A stretch of 64,000 nt of DNA, taken from NCBI GenBank assembly GCA_036877525.1, contig JAZGTH010000008.1, positions 5,576,501-5,640,500 on the forward strand. The letters run 5' to 3'. The position numbers and the translations under genes are program-made. The notes beneath the pieces were generated by a model. It was given only the letters and a program-made list of their open reading frames with translations. It ran no database searches and had not been told where the DNA came from. Positions 51,569 through 62,330 of the stretch are shown here, piece by piece (position 1 is the stretch's first letter; each line of letters starts with the position of its first letter). The stretch comes from Chromobotia macracanthus (lineage: Eukaryota > Chordata > Actinopteri > Cypriniformes > Botiidae).

Positions 51569-54500
51569 GTAAAGTACAATGATCTCAAGTCTCACTAAAC
51601 CAGCTAACCTTTTAATTGTCTAGATGATGTAAAAGAAGGTTCAGGTTTGATTTAACCGTGATTCTTGTCCAGAGTGAAAAATAAGGCAAAACTAAGCCAA
51701 GCTAAACTTATTTTTGTTTTGTTGTAAGTTTAGTAAATTCACTCATTACTATTTTTACATTCATTTAAAGAAGGGAAATGATAGCTCATTTAATGAAAGA
51801 AAATTCATACTCATTATTGTTACATCATATTTCATTTAATAGAAGGAAGTTCGCTCACTATTATTATTGCACTATAGTTTATTTAATGGAAGGAAATTCA
51901 CTCACTATTATTATTACATCATAGTTCATTTAAAGAAGGAATTTCACTCAATATTACTATCACATCATAGTTCATTTAAAGAAGGAATTTCACTCACTAT
52001 TATTATCACATCATAGTTCATTTACTAGAAGGAATTTCACTCAGTATCATTGTTAGTAAAATCAGTTTTAATAAAAGCAGAGAAATTGACTATGATGTTA
52101 CAGTAAAGTGGGAAGTTGATTCACTATACCATCATAGTTAATTTAACACAAGACTATTCATTTGCTATTATTAGCAGTTTAATCAGTATTTATTATGTGT
52201 AACTGTAGTGATTCAGCTGTTTAATTCAGTGTAAGTACGTACATTTAATAAACTAATCTTGGTTTCAGACGTAAACCAATCACAGGAAGTCTTTTGTGGT
52301 TTGGATGCTTTTGACCACTGTACTCACAGCAATTATCAAAAGGTCACTGATAAAGACAGACAGGTTAGACAGCTTTCCTTCATCCTCATGCATAATCTTC
52401 AAAAGCAATATGACCCGCTGTCAAAACATGATTAAATAATCATAAGCTAAATATTTGGAGGGGAACTATTTACAGTATGAATATGTAATAGAACAGTAGG
52501 ACATGTCTAAGTGTCATGTGTGTCATGGGTTTGGTTTAAGAAGCAAATCTAATTCATCCTGGGCTACGTATTTCTTATGGTGCTTTTGAAAAATTCAGCC
52601 CTGGACCTTAAACCTTTTCTTTGTAATTCAGTATTGAAATATCTTTAGTTCAGTGTATCTATATATCAGTAATTAATCAAAGAATCAATTTCTTAGGAAT
52701 GTGAGGTCAACTGTGTATCATTTTTGTTTTTTATTTTTATTATTATTTGTGTTTGAATTTGTTTTGATATTACCATATATATTTACTAATTTGTATTAAG
52801 TATAGCATTAATTTAAAGTCATTGTTTTAACACATTTTTAATATACACAGGTCACCTCCATTAATGCACGTATATGCTGATCTCTTTGTCTGTCCTGTGG
52901 TTTTCACATGATCAGGAGCATCTATCAGAAGATACGGGAGTATGATATCTTGGAGAAGAGGAGGACAGTGACAGCGTTAAAGGCTGGAGAGGACAGAGCT
53001 GTTCTCTTAGGCCTCAGCATGATACTTTTCTCTGCCATGATGTACTTTGTGTTGGGTATTACAATGGTGCGCTCCTACTCAGACAGGTAAAGATGCTCAG
53101 TTACTCTGGAACAGAGATTAAAATACACCTATATCAGAGAAAATACATGTTGCTACTGTATGTAAATACATACTGCTAATGTATTCTTGAATGCCTTTCA
53201 TTAAATTTGTTTCTTCTATTCTATTTTTAAAATCTGTAGATGGCAGGTGTTTCTCATTTTGTTCTGTTCTGTTCCATTCCATTCTTAGTATCTACATATA
53301 CATCTCCAGTAGCTGGTGATGTCGCTAGATAAGCATGCACAACGTCACTTTATATTCTATTCAATACTTATAATCTGTAGATTACAGGTGTTACTCATTC
53401 TATTCTGTTCTTAAAGTCTGTAGAATCTAGTTGTTTCTCATATTGTATTTTAAAGTCTTTTTCTGTTCTGTTGTAGGTGTACTTTTATATTCTGTGCAAT
53501 TCTGTTCTGCTTGTGAATGCTTTGGATTACAGGTGTTTCCTATGAATGCGGGACATTATTCTATTTAATTTCTAAAAGCTTTTAATCTCGTGTGTCGTTT
53601 CCTGAGAGAGCCGCCTGTTTTCACTGAAATGTTGTCCATCGTCATTGATCAGACAGTGTAAAACACTAATTATGTTGTTCACGTTGTACAGCACATTTAC
53701 AGATTTCATCCCCATTTGACCATAACACACAGATCGACCAACATTACTAAGAACTGAAATTGGGCCCTGCAAAGCCGTTCCAAATACCACTGGCTGCAGA
53801 TTGCATATGGATCACAGCTGGCATACGCCGCAGTCAAAGGCAATTAAAGAGGCAGCTGAGCCTTTGGAACAGGAGAGAATGCAGGGCTTGTTATTTGTAG
53901 AGTAGGACACCAGAGGCCTGGCACAAAGATTCTGACTAACATGTAATTGACCATCACAATACAGGGCCAAATCACCACTGTTTACCCTAGTGCATATGGA
54001 GGGTGACCCTGATGTTGTGCTTAGTCTGTCATGATGGCTAAGAATAAAAGCTTTCATTACAGGTTGCAGTGTGGTGCATTTAATGGGTTTTTATATGCTT
54101 AAGGTCCTATAGCAAAATCTTTAGAACATTTGCCCATTGTCTTGACAGGACTTTGACAGCTGTGTCTGTTTTAGTAACTCATCTGTTTCTTTGTTTGTTT
54201 GTGTTTTTTTTTTTTTTTTTGATGAATTTGATGGATTTCTTAGCAAAACACCTTTTCCTAACCAAGATCTGTCTGAGTAAGAGATTATTTAGAATTTATA
54301 TACAATGTTGGAATCTTTCAAAAGACACAAATATAGCAAATATACATAACACAAAATATTTTGTCAAGTTTCCTCTTCGCAAGTTCAATTTCACCTGATG
54401 TCGAGAGCAAAATAAAGCCTTTGAGAGGAAATGGGCTAATCCAATGATAATGCAAGCACTGAAGTAAGATTTCCACACATACAGTAATTGAGTGTGATGT

Positions 54501-56180
54501 CACTGCATTCCAAACATACAAATGGCAGGGTGGACAATGAAGCCAAGAGGACCACTGCTGGAGGACATGGCTCTTTAATTACAGTTGTTCAACATTATCT
54601 TTTAATGTTAAAATGTTATTTAAGTGACATTTAATTTCTTTGGAATAACACTAATAATTAAAGTATGTATAAAGTATATATTGATTTCATGTTGACAGCA
54701 GCAAATTTTAATGGCTCACTCCTTCAAGGGTTCAAGTTCACATTAAGTCAGATTTGCCACCAATTCCAATAAATTTTTCGTTGCAGAGAGTCACTCCAAC
54801 TTTAATCAAACAAGTTAACCTGCTAATCAAGATCGTTGGGTTAACTTGTAAATTTGGAACAAAACTCTGTAGGAAGGTGAATGTCCAAGAGCACCCCTGC
54901 CTTAACCTGACCTACAATCAGCCATCAAATCCCATCTTGTATGATAATGCCTTTGAAGTCATTATAAAGTCATCTGCTGTGAGGAACTGCTCTTGGAGTA
55001 ACCAAAAAATACATTTTTTTATAACCTTTCCACACTTCTTTCTTTTCTCTTAGTGTTTGGACAGAAGAGTCTAACTGCACTGTGCTAAACTCTAGTGTAG
55101 TTGCTGAGGTTAACTGCAGCTACAGTTGTGGCTCAGAGTGTAGGAAGAGCTCCAGGTATCCGTGTCTTCAGGTGTACGTCAGTCTGAACTCCTCTGGCAG
55201 GGTTCTGAGGCTGTACCACAATGAGGAGGCCCACGAGGCCAACCCTGAGGTACACCGCACCTGACCATATGCATTACTTATGCTATATCACATAGTGATG
55301 CATAGATGACTGTTTGTGTTAAAATAAAATATAATCCTGCAAGTTACTGTAAGATAGATTGTTACTGCATGAGTTTCCAAATGTCTTTGTGACAGGAGAA
55401 AATGAATGTGCTTTTACACTCCTCTTCATCTGTTCTGCCTTGTCACTTTGCTTGTGTTTGGATAAACTTGTAACCGTCATAATCATCAGTTAGTGGTATT
55501 AATTATTATCTGTGATTACCAGTTATTAAGTGATTAAATCTTCCCTCTAATGATATGACAGGTTTCTTTCTGCTTGGTAAAAGACCACTATAATGGTATA
55601 CACAGCTAGGAGATGGGAAATTGGTACATGCTATCATTTCCCAGAATGCACAGTGATTATGTAGTCACAGAGTAGATCTACTGATTGATTATTGGGTTGA
55701 GAATGTATCCAAATTTCATTATATTTGGTCTTTATTCTCAGGAGAAAAATATGAATCAAGAGTCTCCTAAACAAGAATCTCCATTTCATCTCATCATTGT
55801 TTATAGAAACAAACTGAGCTATTAAAGAGATCTCATTTGTGAGATAGTTATTGAATCACGTAATTCCTATTAAAGGTTTTTCCTTCTTTCTCCAGTGTTT
55901 TTATATCCCAAAATGCTGCAAGGACCATATGCTGATGCACACCATTGTGATGAACATCTCAGAGCGACTGAAGGCACATCACCAGGTTTTGTGTTACTAC
56001 GATCCCTCGGAGCAGCAAGACGGCGTTCTTCTGACACGTCTCTATGGCCGCAGGGCCATCATAAGCTCTCTCCTTTGGCCCACATGCACACTGGTAGGGG
56101 GCATGGTCATCATCGCCATGGTGAAGCTCACTCAGTATCTGTCATTCCTGTGTGAGCAGATCAGTCGGATCAAAAGGTGA
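51516..56180 (+). CDS. kcnmb2: BK channel auxiliary subunit beta-2, complete gene, 4 coding exons (51516-51568, 52916-53086, 55054-55249, 55896-56180)
   Basis: Encodes the beta-2 subunit of the large-conductance calcium- and voltage-activated potassium channel, a two-pass plasma-membrane protein that changes gating of the pore-forming alpha subunit. The joined exons give 234 residues; mammalian KCNMB2 has about 235. The protein begins Met-Phe-Val-Trp, matching the Phe-Ile-Trp inactivation ball of beta-2. It continues with the beta-2 chain signature TVTALKAGEDRA (residues 35-46), TM1 at about 47-69, an extracellular loop at about 70-195, and TM2 at about 196-222, ending KLTQYLSFLCEQ and a basic tail. 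The loop has paired Cys and five N-glycosylation sequons (N82, N87, N95, N120, N160). All introns are GT-AG, and phases match across each junction. KCNMB3 and KCNMB4 were considered, but the ball and the TALKAGEDRA segment favour beta-2. The identification is by recall of the family; no search was run. Confidence 0.95.
51569..52915 (+). other. kcnmb2: kcnmb2 intron 1
   Basis: 1,347-base GT-AG intron. Its first part holds a tandem array of 46-47 bp units (about 51755-52060). The remainder is AT-rich, ending in a pyrimidine-rich acceptor. Confidence 0.85.
51755..52060 (+). repeat. 46-47 bp minisatellite in kcnmb2 intron 1, about 5-6 copies
   Basis: Units beginning 'CATCATAGTTCATTTA' recur at 51823, 51870, 51917, 51963 and 52009. 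The spacings are 47, 47, 46 and 46 bases, and a more diverged unit lies before 51823. Adjacent central units are nearly identical, which points to local unequal exchange or slippage. The common core is TTCATTTAAAGAAGGAATTT followed by CACTCACTATTATTAT. Confidence 0.85.
52916..53086 (+). CDS. kcnmb2: kcnmb2 coding exon 2: cytoplasmic chain and TM1
   Basis: 171 bases between an acceptor (pyrimidine-rich, then ATCAG ending at 52915) and a donor (ACAG|GTAAAG at 53087). It encodes SIYQKIREYDILEKRR, then the TVTALKAGEDRA signature, and then a roughly 23-residue hydrophobic segment (residues about 47-69) that forms the first transmembrane helix. An in-frame ATG at 52908 lies inside the acceptor and would give a ball-less protein if transcription began nearby. 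The upstream exon with the ball makes that start less likely. Confidence 0.95.
53087..55053 (+). other. kcnmb2: kcnmb2 intron 2
   Basis: 1,967-base GT-AG intron. The first 450 bases contain several diverged copies of a motif around 'ATTCTGTTCTTAAA...CTGTAGATTACAGGTG' (about 53220-53540). The rest shows no recognisable element. Confidence 0.85.
53220..53540 (+). repeat. Degenerate tandem repeat in kcnmb2 intron 2
   Basis: Recurring pieces 'ATCTGTAGAT(T)ACAGGTGTT' and 'CTCATTCTATTCTGTTC' appear about four times with heavy divergence. It is an old, decayed local duplication. Confidence 0.5.
55054..55249 (+). CDS. kcnmb2: kcnmb2 coding exon 3: extracellular loop, first part
   Basis: 196 bases from the acceptor CTCTTAG (ending at 55053) to the donor GAG|GTACAC (55250). 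It starts by completing a split Ser and reads VWTEESNCTVLNSS, with conserved Cys at residues 83, 96, 100, 104 and 112 and the family hallmark YPCLQVYV. It contains four of the five N-glycosylation sequons (N82, N87, N95, N120). It ends in phase 0 at NPE. Confidence 0.95.
55896..56180 (+). CDS. kcnmb2: kcnmb2 coding exon 4: loop end, TM2 and C-terminus
   Basis: Begins after the acceptor TTTCTCCAG (ending at 55895) with CFYIPKCCKDH. It then has a sequon at N160 (NIS), the stretch LCYYDPSEQQ, and TM2 (residues about 196-222, SSLLWPTC through VKLTQYL), and ends SRIKR with TGA at 56178-56180. The second Cys of KCC (residue 148) appears extra compared with the eight loop Cys of mammalian beta-2. 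The last codons read AAA AGG TGA, and the same bases form a strong 5' splice site, AG|GTGAGA, after 56176, so this stop may be removed in some transcripts. Confidence 0.94.
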   Translation, partial: CFYIPKCCKDHMLMHTIVMNISERLKAHHQVLCYYDPSEQQDGVLLTRLYGRRAIISSLLWPTCTLVGGMVIIAMVKLTQYLSFLCEQISRIKR

Positions 56181-56290
56181 GACTGACGGTGTGAGGAGAG
56201 TTTACCTCCGACCGGAGAACAGCAGATTTTGCACTGAGATCAGGTGCGCTGGACAGAATGAGTGGTCTCTAATCGCTGTGTTCCTTGCAG

Positions 56291-56375
56291 GATGGAGCTC
56301 TACTCTCTAACAGGAAATGCCCACAGCAGACTCTGTGCTCAGAAGTTTAACAGCAGGATCCAAGATGGGGTTTAA
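56291..56375 (+). CDS. kcnmb2: Candidate alternative kcnmb2 exon 5 giving a 27-residue C-terminal extension
   Basis: A good acceptor (CTGTGTTCCTTGCAG, ending at 56290) is followed by a frame that continues the protein if exon 4 is spliced at 56176: Arg (AG|G), then 27 residues beginning MELYSLTGNAH and ending SRIQDGV before TAA at 56373-56375. The intron would be 114 bases, with GTGAGA at the donor. Mammalian beta-2 ends at the position of the unspliced stop, so this exon would be an addition. It is predicted from splice signals and phase only; there is no homology support. Confidence 0.5.
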
Positions 56376-58248
56376 ATGCAACTGGAGTCCGCCAATTGCG
56401 TTAGTCAACAAACTTGGTTCTGCATATTCACGGCTTCTAACACATGAGACTCCAGGTGTTTTAGTTCATGTGGTCTTCCTCTGAAACCCATATCAGCCCT
56501 GTTTATCCATCCATGCTGTGTTGACAAGGATGTAGCGTCGTTGTGAATAAAAGCTATACTCAGCAGAGCCCCTAGTGGTCAGAGCCGGAATTTTATGCTG
56601 AGTGAAGTCCAGTCTTCTAAATTCAAGGGTCAAAATATGTGGTCCAGTTGTGGAGTGTTGATTACACTTGCAGACCACTGGACAACCGTGACTTCATTCC
56701 GAGAAGGTGGCACTGTATTGTGATGCATCTCAAGCAGCTGACACTAATGTAATCACGGAAATACAGTAGTCTGCATACACTACTTCCATTAGCTGACTGC
56801 TGTTTAAAAAGAATACTGTCTTCTCTTTAAAACCAAAGGTCATTTGTTAATTGCTACTATACTGTGTCTCATAACTGCTGACTCAAAAACTGCTTCTAGC
56901 TGCTTTTAACTTGAAAATTCAGTCTAGTTGAAGCAGTAAACATGTTTATCAAACTGTTAAGATTTTGCAGTGTGAATAAGCTCAATATAGCTGTGTTCCA
57001 AATACTAGTGAGGTGTCTGCCTAGACAGCATTTTGGGGCATCACAGGCACACTGCCAACAAAGGCAGTTTTAAAAAGTATAGCATAGTAATGGCTAAACT
57101 CTAAGGCAGCATTGCATGTGTGAAGTTGGAAATCCCAGAATGCATTGCAGTTGAAGTTCAGTCTAATTAAAAATGGACTACTAATATTTGCTTGTGCTAT
57201 GCGTTTTTATGCGTATTAGAGTATTGCATTGTTACTTCTATCGTTACGATCTACATGCTAATAACATCCAAATCCATTGATTGCAAGTCAAGTGTTCCCA
57301 TGTGCTTTAAATGAGGAGCACTACTTATATGGCTCTCTGAGTTGCTGATTATGTAGGGCATTAGAATGCTGCCATAAGTCCTATTAATGCAGGCAGTAGA
57401 CAGCAAGGTAGCTCACTAGATTTTGGAACAGGGCTTATATGTCTATTTGACTTAGTGCAGCACATATTTGTGGGCATTATTTGTATAGCATTTTCACACA
57501 ATCAGTCAGTTTATCACAGAACTGCATTCTGTATTTGTGGTTACATGGTTATTTCCACTAAACAATGAAAGGGTTTTATGTTAACAAATATGCTGAAATC
57601 ATGCATTGTCATTTGTAGATGTATGATGTATTTGATCAAAGAAATACAGGAGGTGGACTGTATGATGTTTAGGATTTTGCAGAGAAAAAAGATTCAATAG
57701 TGCCTCATTTTTTAAATATACAGAGAATTAATAAAACCATATTTAAAATGTAACATTCTTTTTAAAATATGCAGTGCACCTGTGTCTGTTATAAACAATT
57801 CTGGTTGTCCTGTTATATAAAGGTTTTTTCCCCTGTAAGTGAATTGTCAACATAAAGCATTTTTCATTTTGTGTTTGAACATTTGGTTATTGTTTAATAT
57901 ATATTTAGGAGTCTTTTTCGTGATAAACTACCATTGCTGACTGTCATACAGTATAAATTCATATTAATGACAAAACTGATTTATTTTACATCTGCGTTCT
58001 TCATATCTCTCAAGACAATCTGAAGTTATGAAATATGAAAACTCACACAAAGACCTCTGAGAGCCGAATGGCCCATCGTTCTCAAGAAAAACTGATTTGA
58101 CTGTCCTTGGGTGACGGGTTCGGTTTGAACGGTACCTGAATTGTGTTTCGAGAGGAGCACCTTTTAAAGTGCAATCAGGTGACTGGCTACGATGAATCAG
58201 ACTCAGTCTGAAATTAATCAGACCTCAGTCTCACTAACCCCCTACATT

Positions 58249-58271
58249 CACACACACACACACACACACAC
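58249..58271 (+). repeat. (CA)n microsatellite
   Basis: About eleven CA units in the region downstream of kcnmb2. Confidence 0.9.
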
Positions 58272-58940
58272 CACCATCTTCCACCCGTCACTGACGATAG
58301 CCTCATAAATAGATATTTACTGTTTAACAGGGTTTTTACCTTTTTAAATAGATCTTATTGTTAGGAAGACATCAAATGCTTGATGGAATACTGCTGTGGG
58401 GTCTTATTATTTGTGTACCATATGCTGTTTTAAAGAGAACTTATCTGCTGGATTTAAATGAGCCTGTGTGGGGTTTTTTTCTGGCTATTTTACTCACCTT
58501 TAGATAAGGATTGGAGGATGGCTGTGCCATTCTTTTTGCTTGGTCTGATTTGGTTTGCAGTGACACTCCATTGGTGCTCTTCCCCAGCTCATGGGATTTG
58601 TCTGGTGTGGAGAGTTTTATTGGATCTGTGAAATAAGGTATTGCTCATAACCCCAGAGTAACTATCCATCAGTCAGAGTGATGGAATATGGAGATGAAGT
58701 TCAATGGGTCTATGACTGTTTCAAGATATGATGAATTGTGTGTCTTCAGTCAAACATCTCCACATTATATGCAGCCAATAGAACAGAGTTTTATTTAATG
58801 GCCTATTTTTGTATAAATGCAATTGTCTATTTTTTGTAGCTGATAGTTGCTTGTGAATGTACTGTAGATGAGAAAGTACATTGTAAAGCAAGTGTCTCTA
58901 TTACTGCTGTGCATCCTTACTGTAGAAGTTTGAATAAACC

Positions 58941-61739
58941 CTTGACCCCAAGTATTAAACTTCCCACAATATTTGATCAGAGTTATGATTTTTCATGACT
59001 GACAGTATAACAATCAAACAAAATCCCCATAGAGGCAAGTACCACTTGTATCATTTTCTTCAGAAAATATTAAGCTGTTTACAATGTTTTACCTATTTCA
59101 GTAAGTCATGTATTTCTATGTTTGATCTGTACATCATTATAGTGGCATTAAAGGCCCAGCATCAACAAACAGATTGATCAAAAGCATCCAGGTATGACGG
59201 GTCAAGTAATGCAGTGTGTGATGTAGAGAGGCCATTCAAACAAAACAAAGAGCAAATGAGTCGCAGCGTTCCAGTCACCCTATTTCACCTCAGCACACAA
59301 CAAACAGGACTCTCAGTCTCGCTCTCTCTCTCTTATCTGGGAACAGGAAACCCCACACTTCCTGCTGTTCCCCTGGCAACGGAGCATGGTCATGACCTGA
59401 CGGACGCGTCCTCACAAATATGGTCCTTCCTGTGCTCAGTCCAGGCAGCTGTGTGGCTTGTTAAACAGGAACATGTGTGTGTATGTCTGAGGACACAACA
59501 GCCAAGAAGAAGAAGCTGTTAATGAGTGCTGTTTGCTCACATTCAGAGTTTGTAATTTCAACAAACCTTTAACCCTGATTATTAAGATATAGCATGTAAC
59601 TCATCCTGCATAAATGATATCTCAAATTGTGTGGACTAGACCTGAGTCATAGTAAAGGAACTTTCTATCAAAGACGCGAGTGGCCATTTTGACTTGGGCC
59701 AGGTAGCAACCACCATAGCCACCACATAGCCACCACATAGCCACCACATAGCCACCACATAGCCACCACATAGTGGTGTGATACAACACTCAGAACACCA
59801 TGGCAACTGCATCAGAGACAACATCGCAACATCTTGGCAAATGCACTTTGGCTTTAGTTTTTGCAAGGTTCAGAAAGTTGGCAGTTGGGGCTACCTCCCT
59901 GAAATAAGTTTTTGAGGGGTGGGATGTCTGAATATCTGTGATTGCAGTAAAGTGTTCCCATTGGCTTCCACTCTAAATGTGCCACACAGGACAGACCGCG
60001 CTCTGTACTTTTTGGTTCTTTGGCGCCCTCTGCTGTCAGATTTTTGTTAACCAATTAAAAACAAACCTTTTCTTTTAAATGAACAATTTAGTAAGTTTAT
60101 CAAAGGGATTTTAATATCATTTACTTTTGATGGGTAGTGTAAATGAATACATTTTAATTACACATTTAATGCTGAAGTAGATAAAAAGCTAAACACTGCC
60201 TTGGGGTGACAACACATGTCCAGACAAGGGGCAGGAATATTAGTAAAAAAAGTCATATTGAATTATATTTTTATAATTTTTAATACACAAGCCTATGTGA
60301 TTACAAATCACAATGTTTTCTGGATGAATATTCAGTCAAACACACGCATTACCAATGTGTGGCTCATCACCAGTATATCTGCATAAGATTTTGAGAGCAG
60401 ATGCCCTGGCTATAAACGAAAATCAGCCTTCCAACTTTAGCACAACTTTCTCAGAATCTAATGAGATGCTGAAGGCAAAAATAATTATTTTGGCATGTGA
60501 TTTATGTGATGATATTCCCACAGTGGTTGGCTGAAAAACAATATAAATATATATAGATGAAGAGTGTGGTTTATTGACAGGTTATAATGTAAGTGAAGGC
60601 AGATCTGTTGAGGTATTAAATGCAAATGAGTGTTTGAGATTTTACCATTAAAAAAAAAGCCTGAGATGACATGGGTTGAACTTACACTAAACCTCTCCTG
60701 ACAATGTACTACATAGCTTGCAAACCAACACATGTATGCCAAGCAATAAAACGCAAATAAATCTTGTACAACAAAAACTCCTCAGATTTAAAATGATTTA
60801 TTATGTTTCTTGATTAGCCTGCCCTCTTTCTGTTTTACAGATGTCTATGAGAAAAACCAAAAACTGTAAAGCTATAAGATTTGTATCTGTATTTTACAGT
60901 ATGTAACACAGTGATCATCACTTAACAAAAACTATGTTGAATGCAGTGTAGTGTTTTAGGTGTGTTTTCATGATCACAGGTCTTTAGCCCAATGACACTC
61001 AGTTCAGAAAGAGGCTGCCAACCAGAAACATCTGCACACAAAACCTCTCGTCTGGCTTAAATTAACCTTTAGTGTGAATTCTTGTGGTGTCAGTCAAAAT
61101 ACTCTTGTATTCATTGCTCTAAATAACTGCAGAACATATTTGGACACAATATAAAGCATTGCTAACAGTCTGTTATAGTCTTCTTGCCAGTATGAACTCC
61201 ACAGGTGGTCCTGACTCACCCAGTCATGAGCTTGACCATTTACAGGGAGATTTCTCTATTGTGCAATTATCATTGCAAAACACTATTATCAAAATCAGAT
61301 TACAACTCATTTAATGACCTATCTGGATCTGCATAATAACCCATAACAAAGCTAAAACGTGGATATGATAGATATTCTGTATTGAAGTATTTGGTAACCA
61401 ACATCTAGTTCTACTCAATCTAACTTTAAGCAAGATCCTGAATAAATATTATGCAGTGTGCAGAAGTAACCCAGCTGAACTGAAAATGGCTTAAGTTTTA
61501 GGGGTTATTGTATCTGTTTAAAACACAAAACTAACACATAAGTGCTAGACTGGAAAATGAGTTGTTATTTGTACATCAGAATATGGTGAAAAAGTGCAAA
61601 TCACACAAGTAGAAGCTACAAGCTGAAATACAATAAAATAGGACTATAAAAGATATTTATAGCAGTAATTCTGCACCCAAAACTTTTAAAAAACAAAACT
61701 GAAATGTATGCGCAAACCAAATAAATTCCAAGAGGTACA
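58941..61739. other. Intergenic stretch between the two gene ends
   Basis: No exon seen. Contains the 'CATAGCAACC' repeat with 11-mer core and otherwise AT-rich sequence. The two genes point toward this interval. Confidence 0.6.
59690..59840 (+). repeat. 'CATAGCAACC' interspersed repeat with an 11-bp tandem core
   Basis: Opens 'CTTGGGCCAGGTAGCAACCA' and then has five copies of the 11-mer ATAGCCACCAC (59715-59769, plus a partial copy), followed by diverged 'ACCATGGCAACTGCATC' units. The related block at 36835 lacks the 11-mer expansion. Confidence 0.65.
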
Positions 61740-62324
61740 GAAAGCTCAATATATTTTTATTGAATTTATTGGCATTATGCTTAATTCAGATTTTCTGGAT
61801 AGTTATTATCATACTGGAGTTTAGCTGTGCCAAAATATAAACACCAATCTCACATGATCTCCATTACATTGGATTTAACTCTTTTTTTTGTATTGTAACA
61901 AAAATGACCGCACGTGAGCACATGTATATAAAAACAACAGAAAACAAAGACTCTACAGTTCATTAGCAAGATTCCTGTGCCCATCAATATTATTACAGGT
62001 AATACTTTTAAGGACCTGCCTTGACCATGTGTTTTTTTCCCTAAACAACAGAAAATGAGAGCAATAAATGCTTGATTTTAAATGTACAATTATTAATATC
62101 CATGGGCACAAGGAGCACCTTGAACAGAAGGCAAAGGGGACTGCATACAGTGCTGCAGGATTTGACCAGATCTTCCTGTGGATCTTCTTGCTGATTGGCT
62201 GCTAACTAATGAATTAAATCTCCCTTTTGCTGTGTGGAGATTTAAAAAACTGTGAAGGTTTTTGTCCACAAGAACCAAAGCGACACCAATCTCTGATGGG
62301 TATTAGGAATGTAGACATGGATCC
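61740..62324 (-). other. arpc4: arpc4 3' UTR with polyadenylation signals
   Basis: Follows the arpc4 stop on the - strand. Two AATAAA hexamers (TTTATT on +) lie at 61756-61761 and 61765-61770, about 560 bases past the stop, and are the most likely polyadenylation signals. A 61-residue open frame in this region is incidental. Confidence 0.6.
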
Positions 62325-62330
62325 TCAGAA
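62325..62330 (-). CDS. arpc4: arpc4 terminal coding exon: Phe and stop only
   Basis: After the acceptor TTTATTTTCAG (- strand) the exon opens with TTC TGA, giving the final Phe of the EEFLKNF terminus and the stop. The intron before it is 92 bases (62331-62422). The mammalian gene also puts its last residue on a separate exon, so this is the ancestral arrangement rather than damage. Confidence 0.9.
   Translation of the reverse strand, partial: F

Larger units (their letters stand above)
56181..58940 (+). other. kcnmb2: Likely kcnmb2 3' UTR and polyadenylation signals
   Basis: Non-coding sequence after the stop. AATAAA hexamers on the + strand occur at 56546-56551, 57730-57735 and 58933-58938. 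The first would give a short 3' UTR of about 400 bases; the later ones would give long forms. Which is used cannot be told from sequence. A short CA run lies at 58249-58271. No other gene is seen. Confidence 0.4.

Noticed and set aside
51366..51572. 68-residue frame extending upstream of the kcnmb2 start
   Set aside because: Only the part from 51516 matches the family N-terminus. The upstream part crosses a likely splice acceptor and is probably 5' UTR or intron.
52908..52915. In-frame ATG at 52908 as the kcnmb2 start
   Set aside because: It lies inside the splice acceptor of exon 2 and would lose the beta-2 N-terminus, which is found intact at 51516-51568.
51516..56180. Assignment as kcnmb3 or kcnmb4
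   Set aside because: The ball motif, the TVTALKAGEDRA chain and the total length of 234 fit beta-2; beta-3 has a different N-terminus and a longer tail.
59214..59522. 102-residue frame on the + strand between the two genes
   Set aside because: No family resemblance, and pyrimidine-rich low-complexity sequence within it. Considered chance.
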